Source of the DNA: an uncultured Eubacterium sp.
Lineage (GTDB): Bacteria; Bacillota; Clostridia; Lachnospirales; Lachnospiraceae
Reading direction: 5' to 3'
Assembly: GCA_910580075.1 (NCBI GenBank)
Contig: CAJTVR010000031.1
Location: 1-45,829 of the forward strand
Length of the DNA stretch: 45,829 bases
Every line of letters starts with the position of its first letter. Within the stretch, counting starts at the first letter, position 1. The notes below the pieces were generated by a model. That model was not told where the DNA came from. It made no database searches and saw nothing but the letters and a program-made list of their open reading frames with translations. This document shows, piece by piece, positions 8,401 through 15,886 of this stretch. A program made the position numbers and the translations under genes.

Positions 8401-11086
8401 CAAGCATATCGCTGACAAAATTATTCTGCGGTTTAATTCCGTAATAGTAATCCTTCGTTGTTGATATTGTACTTAAATCCTGCTTTGCTCCGTTCTTATT
8501 ATAAAGCCCCGGTTCTACCGTATAATCGTCATTGACCCCGTCGCCGTCTGCTTTATGCAGTGTAAGATTCCGTTCTTCTCCGTCAATCTCATAAGTCAGA
8601 TCCAGCGTATTTAATTCTGGAACATTACTATCTCCCGTACCAGAATACCCATGTGTTCTGATTGGATCGCCGTTCTCATCTTTGCCTGTTCCAAAATCTG
8701 AAGGCATTGAAAGAGTTTCTGTATCTACCGGCCGCGGCTGAATCTGGAATGCACCCACATACAGCGGCTCTTCGTTACCCGTAAACTTCATAAAAACAGT
8801 AATATTTTTATTTGTTACATCAACACGGCTTACCGGATCTTCCCTATAATTATATTCCAGCGTATAGTCTCTGCCTTCAACCAGTTTCTTATCCGGATTA
8901 TCCCTTAGCCGGGCATTAACAACAGCCCTGTGTTCTTCCGCATTATAAATATGAGATGCAGCAGCACTTCCATCCGCCTCACATCCAGGCTGCAGATCTG
9001 CCTTTACATTCGTATGGTCATATGTTGTAAGCTTAAACGGTACTACAATACTATCGCAGTAATTACCTGTAAAGGTAATTTTAGCATAATATGTTTCGCC
9101 TGCTTTTACTGAACCAGTATCTCCCCATTCATATCCATATATCAGATTTGTACAGCCAGCATCCCAGTAATAATCTACCGAATATTCTTCTGACTTATTT
9201 TGCATTTTCTTTAATACTACTGTATTTGGACCTGTTTTACCGCTTTTCAGCGTAAGTGTTATATCACTGGCAACATCAGGAGCAGAACCATTCAGTTCAT
9301 ATCCCGGCTGTACACCTGACCAGTCATAATCATTTACTGATTTTGGCGAAATCTCATACGTTAGTATCTGATAATCGTCGCCGCTGGCAGTATCATAATA
9401 ACCTGCTGCTGCCCCCTTCACTGCTTTACCTTTGACTGTCATATAAACAGTTCCGGCTTCTATTGCACCGGCTCTTCTAGGACTAGGAGTTCCTCTTTTT
9501 GCAACTTCATAAGTCACTTCAGCATCTGTATTCATATTCAGATAATATTTCAGTCCGTCTGGTGCATCATCAAAAAACAGTTTTGGATCTAACTCGTGCG
9601 ACTGCCCGTCGTATTCAATTTTTGCTGTATCTTTATCGCTATTTAAATGAGTATTGTCCAAACTTCTCTGAACACTATAAATCAGTGTTCCTGTATCTCC
9701 CGGATAGTCTGAGGTATCCTTTCCACGTATTGTTATTTCAACCGCACCGGCAGTGGCACCGTCTACTTTGCTCCTGTCACCAAAGCTCTTTACTACTTTA
9801 CAGTCAATAATCTCATAATCATCAGGATATAAAGGTCTCCACGAATTATCCGGCTGCTGAACCTCCAGCTCCCTTTTATCAATCTGAATCCCCTTATTTG
9901 TATCAAAATCCAGAACCTCCGGATTTTTTGCAAATTGAAGAGTTAATGTGTTTTGATTAACATTGTACTCTTTTGTACAGCTGTTAATATAATTTGAACT
10001 TGCCTGCGGCGTAACAGATATTGTTACTTTTTTATTTGCCGTGTCTGAATTTATCACTGCGCTGTCAAACTGACCAAGACCTTTTTCCATAAGATTCTGC
10101 CGGCCTATGGCCTCATCCATAGTATCCCAGATTTCTACTTTATCAGGTTTGTCTGTTACTCTTTTCGGCTTAAATTCTACATACCCTGTAGAACTTGTAG
10201 AATCAGCCGTCAGCGCACTTAGTTCTAATTTCGCAGCATCTTTTTTTATTGTAAAAGGAAACTCTGCGTAATTTTCTATACTTCCCCCACTCGTATCCCT
10301 TACATAATAATTATTAAAGTATATCCGGACCGTACATGCACCAAGTTTCTTTACCTGCGGATTTTTACCCAGATCTGCAGGATCCCCATTAATATCTTTT
10401 ATACTGTATTCAGTATTCGGCAATGGAATATCCGCTGAACTTCCTGCCGGCCGTATATAAACTTTTATATTGTTTGATGTTAAATCATCACTCACTCCTC
10501 CTACAATCAGCACCTTGCTGCTGTCCTGGTCCTGATATTGAGCAGCATTTTCAATCCGGTACGTAGAACCTGCTCCTGGCAGTTCTGCCCTTTTAATCTT
10601 ATACTTAATAGTCAGATTTGTCTTATCAGACTCTATATAATTCGACGCGCCTGTTTGCTGAGGAGCGGAAATAACAATTGATACATAACCGTCAGCCGTA
10701 CCTTCCGATACTCCGTGTGTTTTCTCCAGCTCGCCTTGTGTACAAATATAATCTGTATTGTATCGAAGAGTCACCACTCCGCCATCAGACATTTTCATCT
10801 TCAATGTCTGAGGTATTACATCACCTGCCGACCCATTCTCATTCGTTTTATACTCAAAAGACTCATCACCATCGCTACGATCCAGATAGATGATCGCTGA
10901 ACCGCTTGTCGGTGTCGGAGCGCTGCCCACCTGATCTAATGTATAAAACTGAGCGTTGCCTAACGATATCTTACCGTCAGCTGCACGCAGCCTCGGTGCT
11001 GCTATCGCCACTCCCCCCACCAGCAGTATGGAGCATAATACAATGAATACTTTCGCACCAAATTTCTTCCATACATCCTTGTACAT
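2471..11086 (-). CDS. Giant secreted repeat protein with C-terminal Fn3 domains (2871 aa)
   Basis: One intact frame of about 8.6 kb. I place the start at the ATG at 11086 (MYKDVWKKF), preceded by AGGAAGG at six bases. A TTG 27 bases further upstream extends the frame but has no better ribosome site. The N-terminus is a signal peptide (VFIVLCSILLVGGVAIAAP). Most of the protein is tandem beta-sandwich-like repeats of 70-100 residues. These are degenerate in the first 2000 residues and regular near the C-terminus, where the motif is YTGxAxTPxVxV, GxDYTVxYxNNxNxGTAxxTxxGxGxYxGT. The last roughly 180 residues form two fibronectin type III domains (LSWTKQDYADGYQI; ISWSKVSGASGYEIYYK). No LPXTG- or NPQTN-like signal, membrane anchor or charged tail follows, so it is either secreted or held non-covalently. 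Such proteins are extracellular stalks or adhesins; the ligand is unknown. It is the first gene of the repeat protein-sortase-LRR cluster. Confidence 0.9.
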   Translation of the reverse strand: MYKDVWKKFGAKVFIVLCSILLVGGVAIAAPRLRAADGKISLGNAQFYTLDQVGSAPTPTSGSAIIYLDRSDGDESFEYKTNENGSAGDVIPQTLKMKMSDGGVVTLRYNTDYICTQGELEKTHGVSEGTADGYVSIVISAPQQTGASNYIESDKTNLTIKYKIKRAELPGAGSTYRIENAAQYQDQDSSKVLIVGGVSDDLTSNNIKVYIRPAGSSADIPLPNTEYSIKDINGDPADLGKNPQVKKLGACTVRIYFNNYYVRDTSGGSIENYAEFPFTIKKDAAKLELSALTADSTSSTGYVEFKPKRVTDKPDKVEIWDTMDEAIGRQNLMEKGLGQFDSAVINSDTANKKVTISVTPQASSNYINSCTKEYNVNQNTLTLQFAKNPEVLDFDTNKGIQIDKRELEVQQPDNSWRPLYPDDYEIIDCKVVKSFGDRSKVDGATAGAVEITIRGKDTSDYPGDTGTLIYSVQRSLDNTHLNSDKDTAKIEYDGQSHELDPKLFFDDAPDGLKYYLNMNTDAEVTYEVAKRGTPSPRRAGAIEAGTVYMTVKGKAVKGAAAGYYDTASGDDYQILTYEISPKSVNDYDWSGVQPGYELNGSAPDVASDITLTLKSGKTGPNTVVLKKMQNKSEEYSVDYYWDAGCTNLIYGYEWGDTGSVKAGETYYAKITFTGNYCDSIVVPFKLTTYDHTNVKADLQPGCEADGSAAASHIYNAEEHRAVVNARLRDNPDKKLVEGRDYTLEYNYREDPVSRVDVTNKNITVFMKFTGNEEPLYVGAFQIQPRPVDTETLSMPSDFGTGKDENGDPIRTHGYSGTGDSNVPELNTLDLTYEIDGEERNLTLHKADGDGVNDDYTVEPGLYNKNGAKQDLSTISTTKDYYYGIKPQNNFVSDMLAAGYKRGMTLVGPFRFVERNINSTDYTAVPMDYNLITDANPYNQAAKTWLETAGNLTVTDKDFGTVTPDNYEIEITKDNIAEDGTIEFSLKGKGCYTGEKTGLKLEVGTDLASTQIREAKTSIWRSFADRKIQLNREYTKLTDSGDNQYGLNFSSDDNTEDTNLYYGGENPSNIIKFQASGEKGGNYRIIRYADPIRDNDNPQSQLLANVTLQGMNGYYGKVTIYIPIQNVVLNDNDYKIVFKGGVDNLGRDYVFDNRYLRPDFDVYALDKDGNLGDKLPEGAFDKKNAVWDRNFHVTSGWDEKDQKLHWAQVTIQGQFGYSGTLSGWFNIVPRSIEKELEEGVFDYPAFALDEYGKSTLPTIPYTPYTNINGHEHPGAWQNLELYYMTTSDTGASAYKKLEDGNFDFYCTNDAEDPAKPKPTAGANRKLVITGKGDFTGKVVLDYTVSPVSIKDCSIEFEGGKKWYLFTGEDIKPNMVVKQTVGTNVYTLKEGEDYNVEPVNATFVSQSWDLSITNSTYVIVSGIEGNYTQEDELAFVVYGMLDPSENLGAYRNSKFKPDPIGHGDPIPVLRYSNPMTYETLGLQLMQKREGMEYNTPDTQPDADHPAGIKNTDQRELQYGEDKDFTVTCSNPVAGTRRIKVYGTGNGVDKGLFVTGAAGVEIPVIIQADLGQLDEAVLWEKNNNSPNISLPVTGSAITPEELSSMLYVYCGGREMKYGVDYVFDGSIDSTLGEGKRITLKPTEAAEQAQYLTGEYRLTYNVTSSIGNAGDGVNIAKIYIYKHGQKVIDPKNDDFNVIVNGNKLENGDDYDVTILDADGNVVPEPKECGNYRWRIQGKGSYGSFITGNFEIIPYDFEADYAQDKVNIVLENEEVTFNGGVTLPKVNSVIVKEGRNNTEYTLKEGDFEVIAGEGGNNDHWTDTSSADNSLYPSVAVRGVGNYTGKLLKKYVILRKDIRDADIEIAPLEGYKYQNGIEIKPYPNITYKDLASEESGKILLALKGIEYKEADAPGYDKWQDWGTHFTYRYLDDVKNAGTGKRIEITGIGNFFGTKTITYDVNPLPLSDTKLTFLSEESPVYDGTEQKPAFKLSYGDIDNILIVRNGKAVSTEYLKDSNVEIIFNNNTNASTEQSPARVTVRMVAGSNANYEGEISKEFTILPAPLENHVRFMYHPKGSNGDVDLKNYKLTFPFIGVGSPVYPKYAPADAELAEEEIGMYYNYPSKANHGKFLVPSADYGSQEDPDGINIEYKYVEPDTDDTDIREEYQRPTPDYAGKVRVTITGKGNYAGKASFWYFIGDDISSDAKISISPTTTIFNSQNQYPKVTISGVDKNKCTIGNYRDEVLVENLITDQDFIDAGTYFIRVEGDPSKGTYATKPETLKFTITPRAFSNSLVIDGFKKEYAYTGYEIRPVGISVTDYIDNIKYRLTEEEDYVLTYTNNLNAGIAYINVKGQGNFTGSASTNFLITSSTISSGGWNGSNSFLDEGSGEISGSVPVAPNNVKLTMDTSDAMYYTGKAVYPKVSISGMTENVDYTVTFSNNVEVGMGVATINGIGNNNGVITKNFRIIAPLSKCTISPIPAQQYTGSAVTPSLTIRCGNTVLMEGTDYTVTYSNNINIGTATATIRALNNANFTGSTSVKFSIGNDVGGFIISGYAPSYAYTGNAITPGVVVETGSKTLTLGTDYTVSYSNNVNAGTATITVTGTGKYSGTQTANFIIEAKSIQSCDTSDVTDRTYTGDAYTPDITVSDGGKVLTKGVDYTVTYRNNTNPGTASILIQGTSSNYTGTKVISFKIAAVAVKGLKASSVKYNSLKLSWTKQDYADGYQICNSNSKVIKTVKKNSASITGLSAGKAYKYKVRSYVKNSDGSRSYGAFSSVISATTKLRTPTVKVASNAKGQARISWSKVSGASGYEIYYKKSSKAKYKKLKTVNNPNVRVCTVRGMKSGDRAYFRIRAFRKNGSKKVYSALNPLKVITVK

Positions 11087-11391
11087 AAATAACCTTCCTC
11101 TCCGTCTTCCCAAACCAGACTTTATTCTACACCAGACTACCTAACCCTCCGGAAAGCGGAACACCTTTTCACATCTCATGCACCGCAGTTCGCAAAACAC
11201 CTGCCCTATGCCAAGGCAGCCGCACTGACCGCCAGTCTTATTAAACACAGGCGTCATGCCAAATGCGGTGTGCCAGATTCCATATGAAAATCCATTTTCC
11301 ATCTTTCCCAATTTATCTACATTCAGAGAGAAGCATGCAGGTTCATCCAAAACAGGCAGACAAGCAGACTTCTCCCATTAGATAGTTTAAT
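11087..11391 (-). other. Long 5' leader of the giant surface-protein gene
   Basis: About 300 bases between the likely promoter and the giant gene. No riboswitch class that I know is recognisable. A frame within it (TTG at 11350, stop at 11141) would encode a Cys-rich peptide containing CGC and CMRC pairs and ending FRFPEG, but it lacks a convincing ribosome site, so I do not call it a gene. Confidence 0.3.
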
Positions 11392-11422
11392 ATTATATCG
11401 GCTCGATTTTTCATATTGTTAA
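11392..11422 (-). promoter_or_regulatory. Candidate promoter of the giant surface-protein gene
   Basis: On the minus strand TTAACA (11417-11422) and a perfect TATAAT (11392-11397) are separated by 19 bases. The spacing is long, so the -10 box is the stronger evidence. Transcription would begin near 11385. Confidence 0.45.
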
Positions 11423-11710
11423 CCTTAATCCTGGATTTTTTTCAACCTTCTTCCAGCCGTCAGAACGCCGGGATTCATTCATCCTAAACCAGAAGCGCCG
11501 CTTCATCCATTTCCTCACAATCCGCATAATAAAACAAAAACTGCACAGCCAGAAACACTGATTTCCAGCCATACAGTTTCTTGAAACAGAAACAACTGCA
11601 TATTCACCATAAAGCCCTGCAGCAGTCACCGCAGCCAGTCTGTCATTTCCTAATATAAGACAGCTCCTGTTTTCTAAAAAAGAACACATTCCGTGATCCT
11701 CTTAAATATA

Positions 11711-11766
11711 AAAAGCAAAACTGCATGGCACGGAAATACAGTATGTCTCCTGCCATGCAGCTTTTT
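11711..11766 (-). terminator. Terminator of the 43-residue peptide gene
   Basis: Perfect ten-base stem CTGCATGGCA / TGCCATGCAG (11721-11730 and 11751-11760) immediately after the small gene. On the minus strand it is followed by TTTTGCTTTTT. The plus strand also has TTTTTT after the stem, so it can act in both directions. Confidence 0.85.
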
Positions 11767-11768
11767 TA

Positions 11769-11900
11769 CTAAGCTGAAATCACAACCGTTCCTTCATGAA
11801 GTCCGTACAGCAGATACGCACCCCACGCTGCTTTTACTGTAAGCCAGATTTTCAGGATATCCCACCCGAACATCAGCATGCCCATCATAAACGCTTCCAT
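11769..11900 (-). CDS. Small amphipathic/hydrophobic peptide (43 aa)
   Basis: A 43-codon gene. An AAGGAGG site lies about eight bases before the ATG, a -35/-10 promoter lies 50-75 bases upstream and a strong terminator follows the stop. This complete monocistronic arrangement makes it real despite its size. The product is methionine-, tryptophan- and leucine-rich: MEAFMMGMLMFGWDILKIWL at the start, then LTVKAAWGAYLLYGLHEG. It probably forms one or two membrane-associated helices. I do not recognise a family. Possible roles include a membrane-acting peptide, a type I toxin-like peptide or a regulatory small protein; no antisense RNA is evident. Confidence 0.7.
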   Translation of the reverse strand: MEAFMMGMLMFGWDILKIWLTVKAAWGAYLLYGLHEGTVVISA

Positions 11901-11949
11901 TTCTAAACCTCCTTTTTCTTTTGCCAAACTAAACTACTAATTACTTAAT

Positions 11950-11978
11950 AAAATACCACATTTTCTCATCTGTGTAAA
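11950..11978 (-). promoter_or_regulatory. Promoter of the 43-residue peptide gene
   Basis: Minus strand TTTACA (11973-11978), 17-base spacer, TATTTT (11950-11955). Five of six and four of six matches to the housekeeping consensus at ideal spacing. Confidence 0.65.
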
Positions 11979-12037
11979 CACTATTTGTGCGTTTTTTTCA
12001 TTCTTTTTATCACTTTTTTTAACATGCTCATGCTATA

Positions 12038-13237
12038 TCATGAATATACTCTGTAAATCTCCCTGGCTTCTTCCTGCCCTACTCTGAGCAGTTCCGCAAT
12101 CATGGAAATCTGTTTCTCCAAATCCAGGCCGCTGCGCCTTCCTATGTGCACAGTCGCATGCACTGCAGCCTGTTTTTCTGCTTCCTCTGCCCTTTTCTCT
12201 GCTATCTCCGCTTTCCTTTTTTCTTCCTCTGCTTTCCTTTTTTCCTCCTCCGCTTTCCTCTTTTCCTCCTCTGCTTTCTTTTTAAATTGTTCTACCCTTT
12301 CCTCCGCCTTTTTCCTCTCTTCTTCTGAACTCTTTCGTTCCTCTTCGATGATCATTCTCATTTCTTCCGTTCCCGACACTGTATTTCCCTCCTCACTTCC
12401 GCGCACAATAATTCCGCGGTCATAATAAAATTTCTTTCTCTGGCTGCTGTCTGTTTTTTCGGATAACAGAAAATACAGCACTGTAATCATCTCAGCATTA
12501 TATTTTCCGCTGTACAGCAGGCTGCTGTCACTGTATATCCGGTCTACATCCGGTACAGAGATCATTACAATTCCCATTAAATCCCCGCTGTCGAATTTTC
12601 TTCTGCACTCTGACACCGGCATTCCGTCTTTATACGTATATTCTCTATCCGGCCGCAGGCTGTAACTAATTACCGGCTCACGTATTTCCGGAACAGGATA
12701 TTCATAACAGATCCACACACTGTATACTTTTCTGATTCTATGATATTCTCGATCTGCGTTCAGCTGTGTTGCCATGGCCAGCGACGCATAATAGACTGCA
12801 CGTGCTGCCAGCGAGTAAGACTTCAGATTTTTTTCCTGAAACGTTTTCTGCTTTGTCTGTGTTTCTTCGTTAATTCTCAGCATCAGTCCGTCATCTGCCG
12901 CATATTCAAATACCAGATCCAGCCGGATATCCTTTGTATATGTGCTCCCGACTTCTGTAGCCATGCCCCTGAGCGAATTTCCTGTTAAAACATCAGCGCC
13001 TGTATGCCGGCAGAAATCATCCAGAGATTCTCCTTCTAACTCTTTCAGCACAGCTGTCAGCAGAGCACCTGTAAATCTTGCATTTTTTACCAGCTCTTTG
13101 ATAACTGCCTCTGCAGCCCTGCGCTTCCTTGTAATTCTTCCGTATTCTTCTGCGCTGCTTATCGACGACGCATGTGATACAGCATTTACTGTCTTCTCTG
13201 CCAGGCTCTGCGGCCTGACACCGCAGCCTTTCTCCAT
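12038..13237 (-). CDS. Rpn-like PD-(D/E)XK family protein with heptad coiled coil
   Basis: 399 residues; start supported by AGGAGGA before the ATG. The central part has the PD-(D/E)XK pattern of the Rpn/YhgA group (recombination-promoting nuclease, formerly putative transposase): Asp107 in IRLDLVFEY, then Glu125 and Gln127 in INEETQ. Members are DNA endonucleases that act independently of RecA in the E. coli cases studied. After about residue 290 comes a charged helix built from a seven-residue unit EEEKRKA repeated several times (21-base DNA repeats near 12195-12290), a coiled coil. The C-terminus (LEKQISMIAELLRVGQEEA) is typical of the group. It is monocistronic with its own promoter. Three related genes lie elsewhere in the window. 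Nuclease activity is inferred from the family. Confidence 0.75.
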   Translation of the reverse strand: MEKGCGVRPQSLAEKTVNAVSHASSISSAEEYGRITRKRRAAEAVIKELVKNARFTGALLTAVLKELEGESLDDFCRHTGADVLTGNSLRGMATEVGSTYTKDIRLDLVFEYAADDGLMLRINEETQTKQKTFQEKNLKSYSLAARAVYYASLAMATQLNADREYHRIRKVYSVWICYEYPVPEIREPVISYSLRPDREYTYKDGMPVSECRRKFDSGDLMGIVMISVPDVDRIYSDSSLLYSGKYNAEMITVLYFLLSEKTDSSQRKKFYYDRGIIVRGSEEGNTVSGTEEMRMIIEEERKSSEEERKKAEERVEQFKKKAEEEKRKAEEEKRKAEEEKRKAEIAEKRAEEAEKQAAVHATVHIGRRSGLDLEKQISMIAELLRVGQEEAREIYRVYS

Positions 13238-13439
13238 CTGTGTTCCTCCTGTATGCCGCAGGGACTTTCGTCACGAAAACCCCTGCCTTATTTTCCTGTG
13301 ATTCAAAGCATGGATTTTCTGTGTTTCTGACCGCAGCATGCCTGACAGGCATCTGCATAGAATTGTCTTTTCTGACGGGATAAGTCCCCCTGGCATGCAG
13401 GATTCCGGCTCCTGCATGAAGAAAATATGCTTTACATGG

Positions 13440-13468
13440 ATTATAGCATGGATGTGCGCATAATGCAA
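13440..13468 (-). promoter_or_regulatory. Promoter of the Rpn-like gene at 12038-13237
   Basis: Minus strand TTGCAT (13463-13468), 17-base spacer, perfect TATAAT (13440-13445). It leaves an untranslated leader of about 195 bases in which I recognise no RNA element. Confidence 0.65.
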
Positions 13469-13594
13469 CAAATATAGTACAATTGTCTAAATCGTTCCGC
13501 TATACGGCCCTGACAATGCAGCAGCCAGCCTGAAACCACCCGGAACCGTTATAAAAACTTCACAAAAATTATTCACGCACCCTCCTTCTCCCTC

Positions 13595-13623
13595 TTGCAC
13601 CTTATATATAAATATGCTATAGT
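13595..13623 (+). promoter_or_regulatory. Promoter of thiT
   Basis: TTGCAC, 17-base spacer, TATAGT with an extended TG just before the -10 box. The start would be near 13630, only about 30 bases before the ATG. That leaves no room for a TPP riboswitch, which is the usual control of this gene. Confidence 0.7.
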
Positions 13624-13661
13624 GCTATCGTCCCTAAAACAAACACATAAAGGAGCGCCAT

Positions 13662-14345
13662 ATGAATAACATTTTTACGAAACAGGCCCCTCCATCCTGG
13701 GGCCCTGATGCCGTAACTCTTACCACCGCCGGAATCACAGCCGTTATATTACTGGCTGCCGTCTTTCTGACAGCCTCTCTGGTGTTCCGGCCAAAAGAAG
13801 AAAGGACAGCCCGGCTTACTACAAAACAGCTCGTCTTTTCCGCCGCTGCCATGGCTCTTGGAATTGTGACTTCCATGATCAAATTTCTTAACCTTCCAAT
13901 GGGCGGCTCGATTACCCTGTTCAGCATGCTGTTTATCACTCTGATCGGATACTGGTACGGCCCCAGAACAGGACTGACAGCGGCGGCGGCATACGGACTG
14001 CTGCAGTTTATACTCGAACCCATTTTTTTTACACTGCCGCAGGTTATCATCGATTATCCGCTTGCTTTCGGAGCGCTTGGCCTGTCCGGTTTTTTCAGCC
14101 GCAGGAAAAACGGCCTGGTGTACGGTTATATTGCCGGCGTACTCGGCAGATATTTCTTTTCATTCTGGTCAGGCATGATTTTCTTCGGTGCATACGCTGC
14201 TGATTATCATATGGCTGTACCAGTTTATTCCTTATTATATAATGCAATGTATCTGATACCGGAAGCCGTTCTCACAGTGATGCTTTTGTCTCTGGCACCA
14301 GTGAAACAGTCCTTTTTCCGCGTGAAACAGACTGCGGCAGAATAG
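13662..14345 (+). CDS. thiT: Energy-coupled thiamine transporter, substrate-binding S component ThiT
   Basis: An integral membrane protein of 227 residues, somewhat longer than typical ThiT because of an N-terminal extra helix (about residues 20-42). It binds thiamine outside and works with the shared ECF module (EcfA, EcfA', EcfT), which is not in the window. Family hallmarks are visible: the GGSITLFSML segment, GYWYGPRTG, the DYPLAFGALGLSG segment and the SGMIFFGAYA region, which together line the thiamine pocket. The ATG is chosen for AGGAG six bases upstream. It is a single gene with its own promoter and an intrinsic terminator overlapping the stop codon. Unlike most Firmicute thiT genes it has no room for a TPP riboswitch, so control by thiamine, if any, is elsewhere. 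Confidence 0.93.
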   Translation: MNNIFTKQAPPSWGPDAVTLTTAGITAVILLAAVFLTASLVFRPKEERTARLTTKQLVFSAAAMALGIVTSMIKFLNLPMGGSITLFSMLFITLIGYWYGPRTGLTAAAAYGLLQFILEPIFFTLPQVIIDYPLAFGALGLSGFFSRRKNGLVYGYIAGVLGRYFFSFWSGMIFFGAYAADYHMAVPVYSLLYNAMYLIPEAVLTVMLLSLAPVKQSFFRVKQTAAE

Positions 14346-14367
14346 AATTTTCTATTCTGCCGCTTTT
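14334..14367 (+). terminator. thiT terminator overlapping the stop codon
   Basis: A perfect 14-base stem GCGGCAGAATAGAA / TTCTATTCTGCCGC begins inside the last codons of thiT and is followed by TTTT. Confidence 0.85.
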
Positions 14368-14434
14368 CTGATTCGTATCTCAAATCATTCCGTATTTTAT
14401 TCGTTTAAGCGCAGCTGCTTTACATAAGCGCTGC

Positions 14435-15880
14435 TTAATAACTTAAATCGTGCACATAGCTGATCAGGCTGCTGGCATCCCCGTTAATCAGGACACCGAT
14501 ATTCTGCCTGTTATAAAACCACTGTCCTGTTGTCAGCTCAGACCCTGTAATCATAAAAAAATCACCCTGAGCCGTCACTGAAGTATCATCATCCAGCGGG
14601 ATATAATCCGTATTTCCTCCGTTATTCCTAAAACACAGGTATCCTTTTTCCTTCCCTTTGTGTATTTCATAAAATACACTTGCCGCCGGCGCATAGCTGA
14701 TCATACTGCACCGGTATGCCTTAGCTTCTCCTCCCCGCAGCGATATTTCGATTGCAGGGGTAAGCTCTGGCAGATTGTATGCTGTCGGATCTGCAGAAAA
14801 CCGTACGATCTGGTTATCTTTAATCAGGCCTTTTTTCACATAGCTGTCAAAATATCCCTGCTTATCTTCTTTCGCCATACTGTAATTATAAATAACATCT
14901 CCAAACATGGATTTCAGATCTTCATCCGCATATGCCTCAGCCTGCTCTCTTGGGTAATCCAGCAGCGAATAATGATAGGAAAGCGCATAAAACAGACGCT
15001 CCTGATAATCCATCATATCGTTCACTGCAGCGACTACTGCAGTCTCTCCTTCCACACCGTTGCCGGTATTGCCGGAAAGGCCTGCCGCTAACAGTTTTTC
15101 TTTTAATACCGATATCTCCGAAGGCTCTACAAAACTGTTATTCTGAATATCACCGCCTTCTACCAGCTGGCTGTAAATATCAGCAATTTCTGAATCTGAC
15201 ATTTTGCTGACTGTACGGTCCGACAGGTCCATAACATAATGGCTGATTCCTTCTTCAGCATCTTTTTTAGCTTCCTCTTCTGTCTGTCCTACTACATTAA
15301 AATAATAAGTATACAGCTGTGATTTAAAATTTGCCTGATCTTTTGCATAAGCAGTTACCATATTACGCCTGATATCTCCGTTACTGTCTCCGCTGCTGTT
15401 AAAGGAAAAAAGGCGCGGTGAAAATATGCTGAAAATAACAACACAGGCTACAATCACAACTCCAATAGCAAAGTTCCTCGGCGTGAACACCTGGAATTTT
15501 TCTTTTTCAGCGCCGCTGTCACGGTCTTTTGTTCTGGCCGGCTTATCATTTGATTTTCCTTTTCTGGCAAAAGAAAACTTTCCTCTTTTTTCTTTCTCTG
15601 CTTTCTGAGGTTTTGTCCGGCTGTCTGCTGCCGTACTGCCGCCTGTGCCCCGGGCTGCCGCTGCTTCCAGTTTTTCCCTGAATTTGACGCCGTAAGGAGA
15701 ACGGAACGTTTCGGGATGCGCCTTAATAGATGCAAGGATTTTCTGAGCCTGCTGCGGATCTTCCGGATTATATTTATCCACAATTCCCTTAATCCTTTTT
15801 AAATCCATGGCGGCATCCCGGTATTCCTGCTCTGTTTCAAATTCAAGCTCGCCTAATTTGTATTTTTTTTGCTGTGCCAT
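14435..15880 (-). CDS. Membrane-anchored protein of unknown function sharing an N-domain with the sortase
   Basis: 481 residues, no family recognised. Residues 5-75 form a cytosolic domain similar to the N-terminus of the class B sortase at 1222-2382: YKLGELEFETEQEYRDAAMD followed later by FRSPYGVKFREKL. A basic linker (about 80-130) leads to one membrane helix (about 132-155, FAIGVVIVACVVIFSIF). The remaining 320 residues are extracytoplasmic, with an acidic helical part (KSQLYTYYFNVVGQTEEEAK) loosely recalling peptidyl-prolyl isomerase/foldase arrangements and a C-terminal beta-rich part. No catalytic motif is evident. It starts six bases after the stop of the cyclic-di-GMP signalling protein, so the two form an operon. 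It may be an output or partner of that regulator (inference). Confidence 0.75.
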   Translation of the reverse strand: MAQQKKYKLGELEFETEQEYRDAAMDLKRIKGIVDKYNPEDPQQAQKILASIKAHPETFRSPYGVKFREKLEAAAARGTGGSTAADSRTKPQKAEKEKRGKFSFARKGKSNDKPARTKDRDSGAEKEKFQVFTPRNFAIGVVIVACVVIFSIFSPRLFSFNSSGDSNGDIRRNMVTAYAKDQANFKSQLYTYYFNVVGQTEEEAKKDAEEGISHYVMDLSDRTVSKMSDSEIADIYSQLVEGGDIQNNSFVEPSEISVLKEKLLAAGLSGNTGNGVEGETAVVAAVNDMMDYQERLFYALSYHYSLLDYPREQAEAYADEDLKSMFGDVIYNYSMAKEDKQGYFDSYVKKGLIKDNQIVRFSADPTAYNLPELTPAIEISLRGGEAKAYRCSMISYAPAASVFYEIHKGKEKGYLCFRNNGGNTDYIPLDDDTSVTAQGDFFMITGSELTTGQWFYNRQNIGVLINGDASSLISYVHDLSY

Positions 15881-15886
15881 AATTTA

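Noticed and set aside
11141..11689. Two minus-strand frames (11141-11350 and 11411-11689) as small genes
   Set aside because: The first begins with TTG and has no ribosome site; the second ends inside the likely promoter of the giant gene and has no recognisable protein features. The Cys pairs in the first were noted, but support is too weak.
12195..12290. Short regular DNA repeats that could suggest a CRISPR-like array or contingency locus
   Set aside because: They are 21-base units without spacers that encode the EEEKRKA heptads of a coiled coil in a continuous frame.
13480..13661. TPP riboswitch before thiT
   Set aside because: The CTGAGA and ACCTGA-type conserved blocks are absent and the promoter leaves a leader of only about 30 bases.
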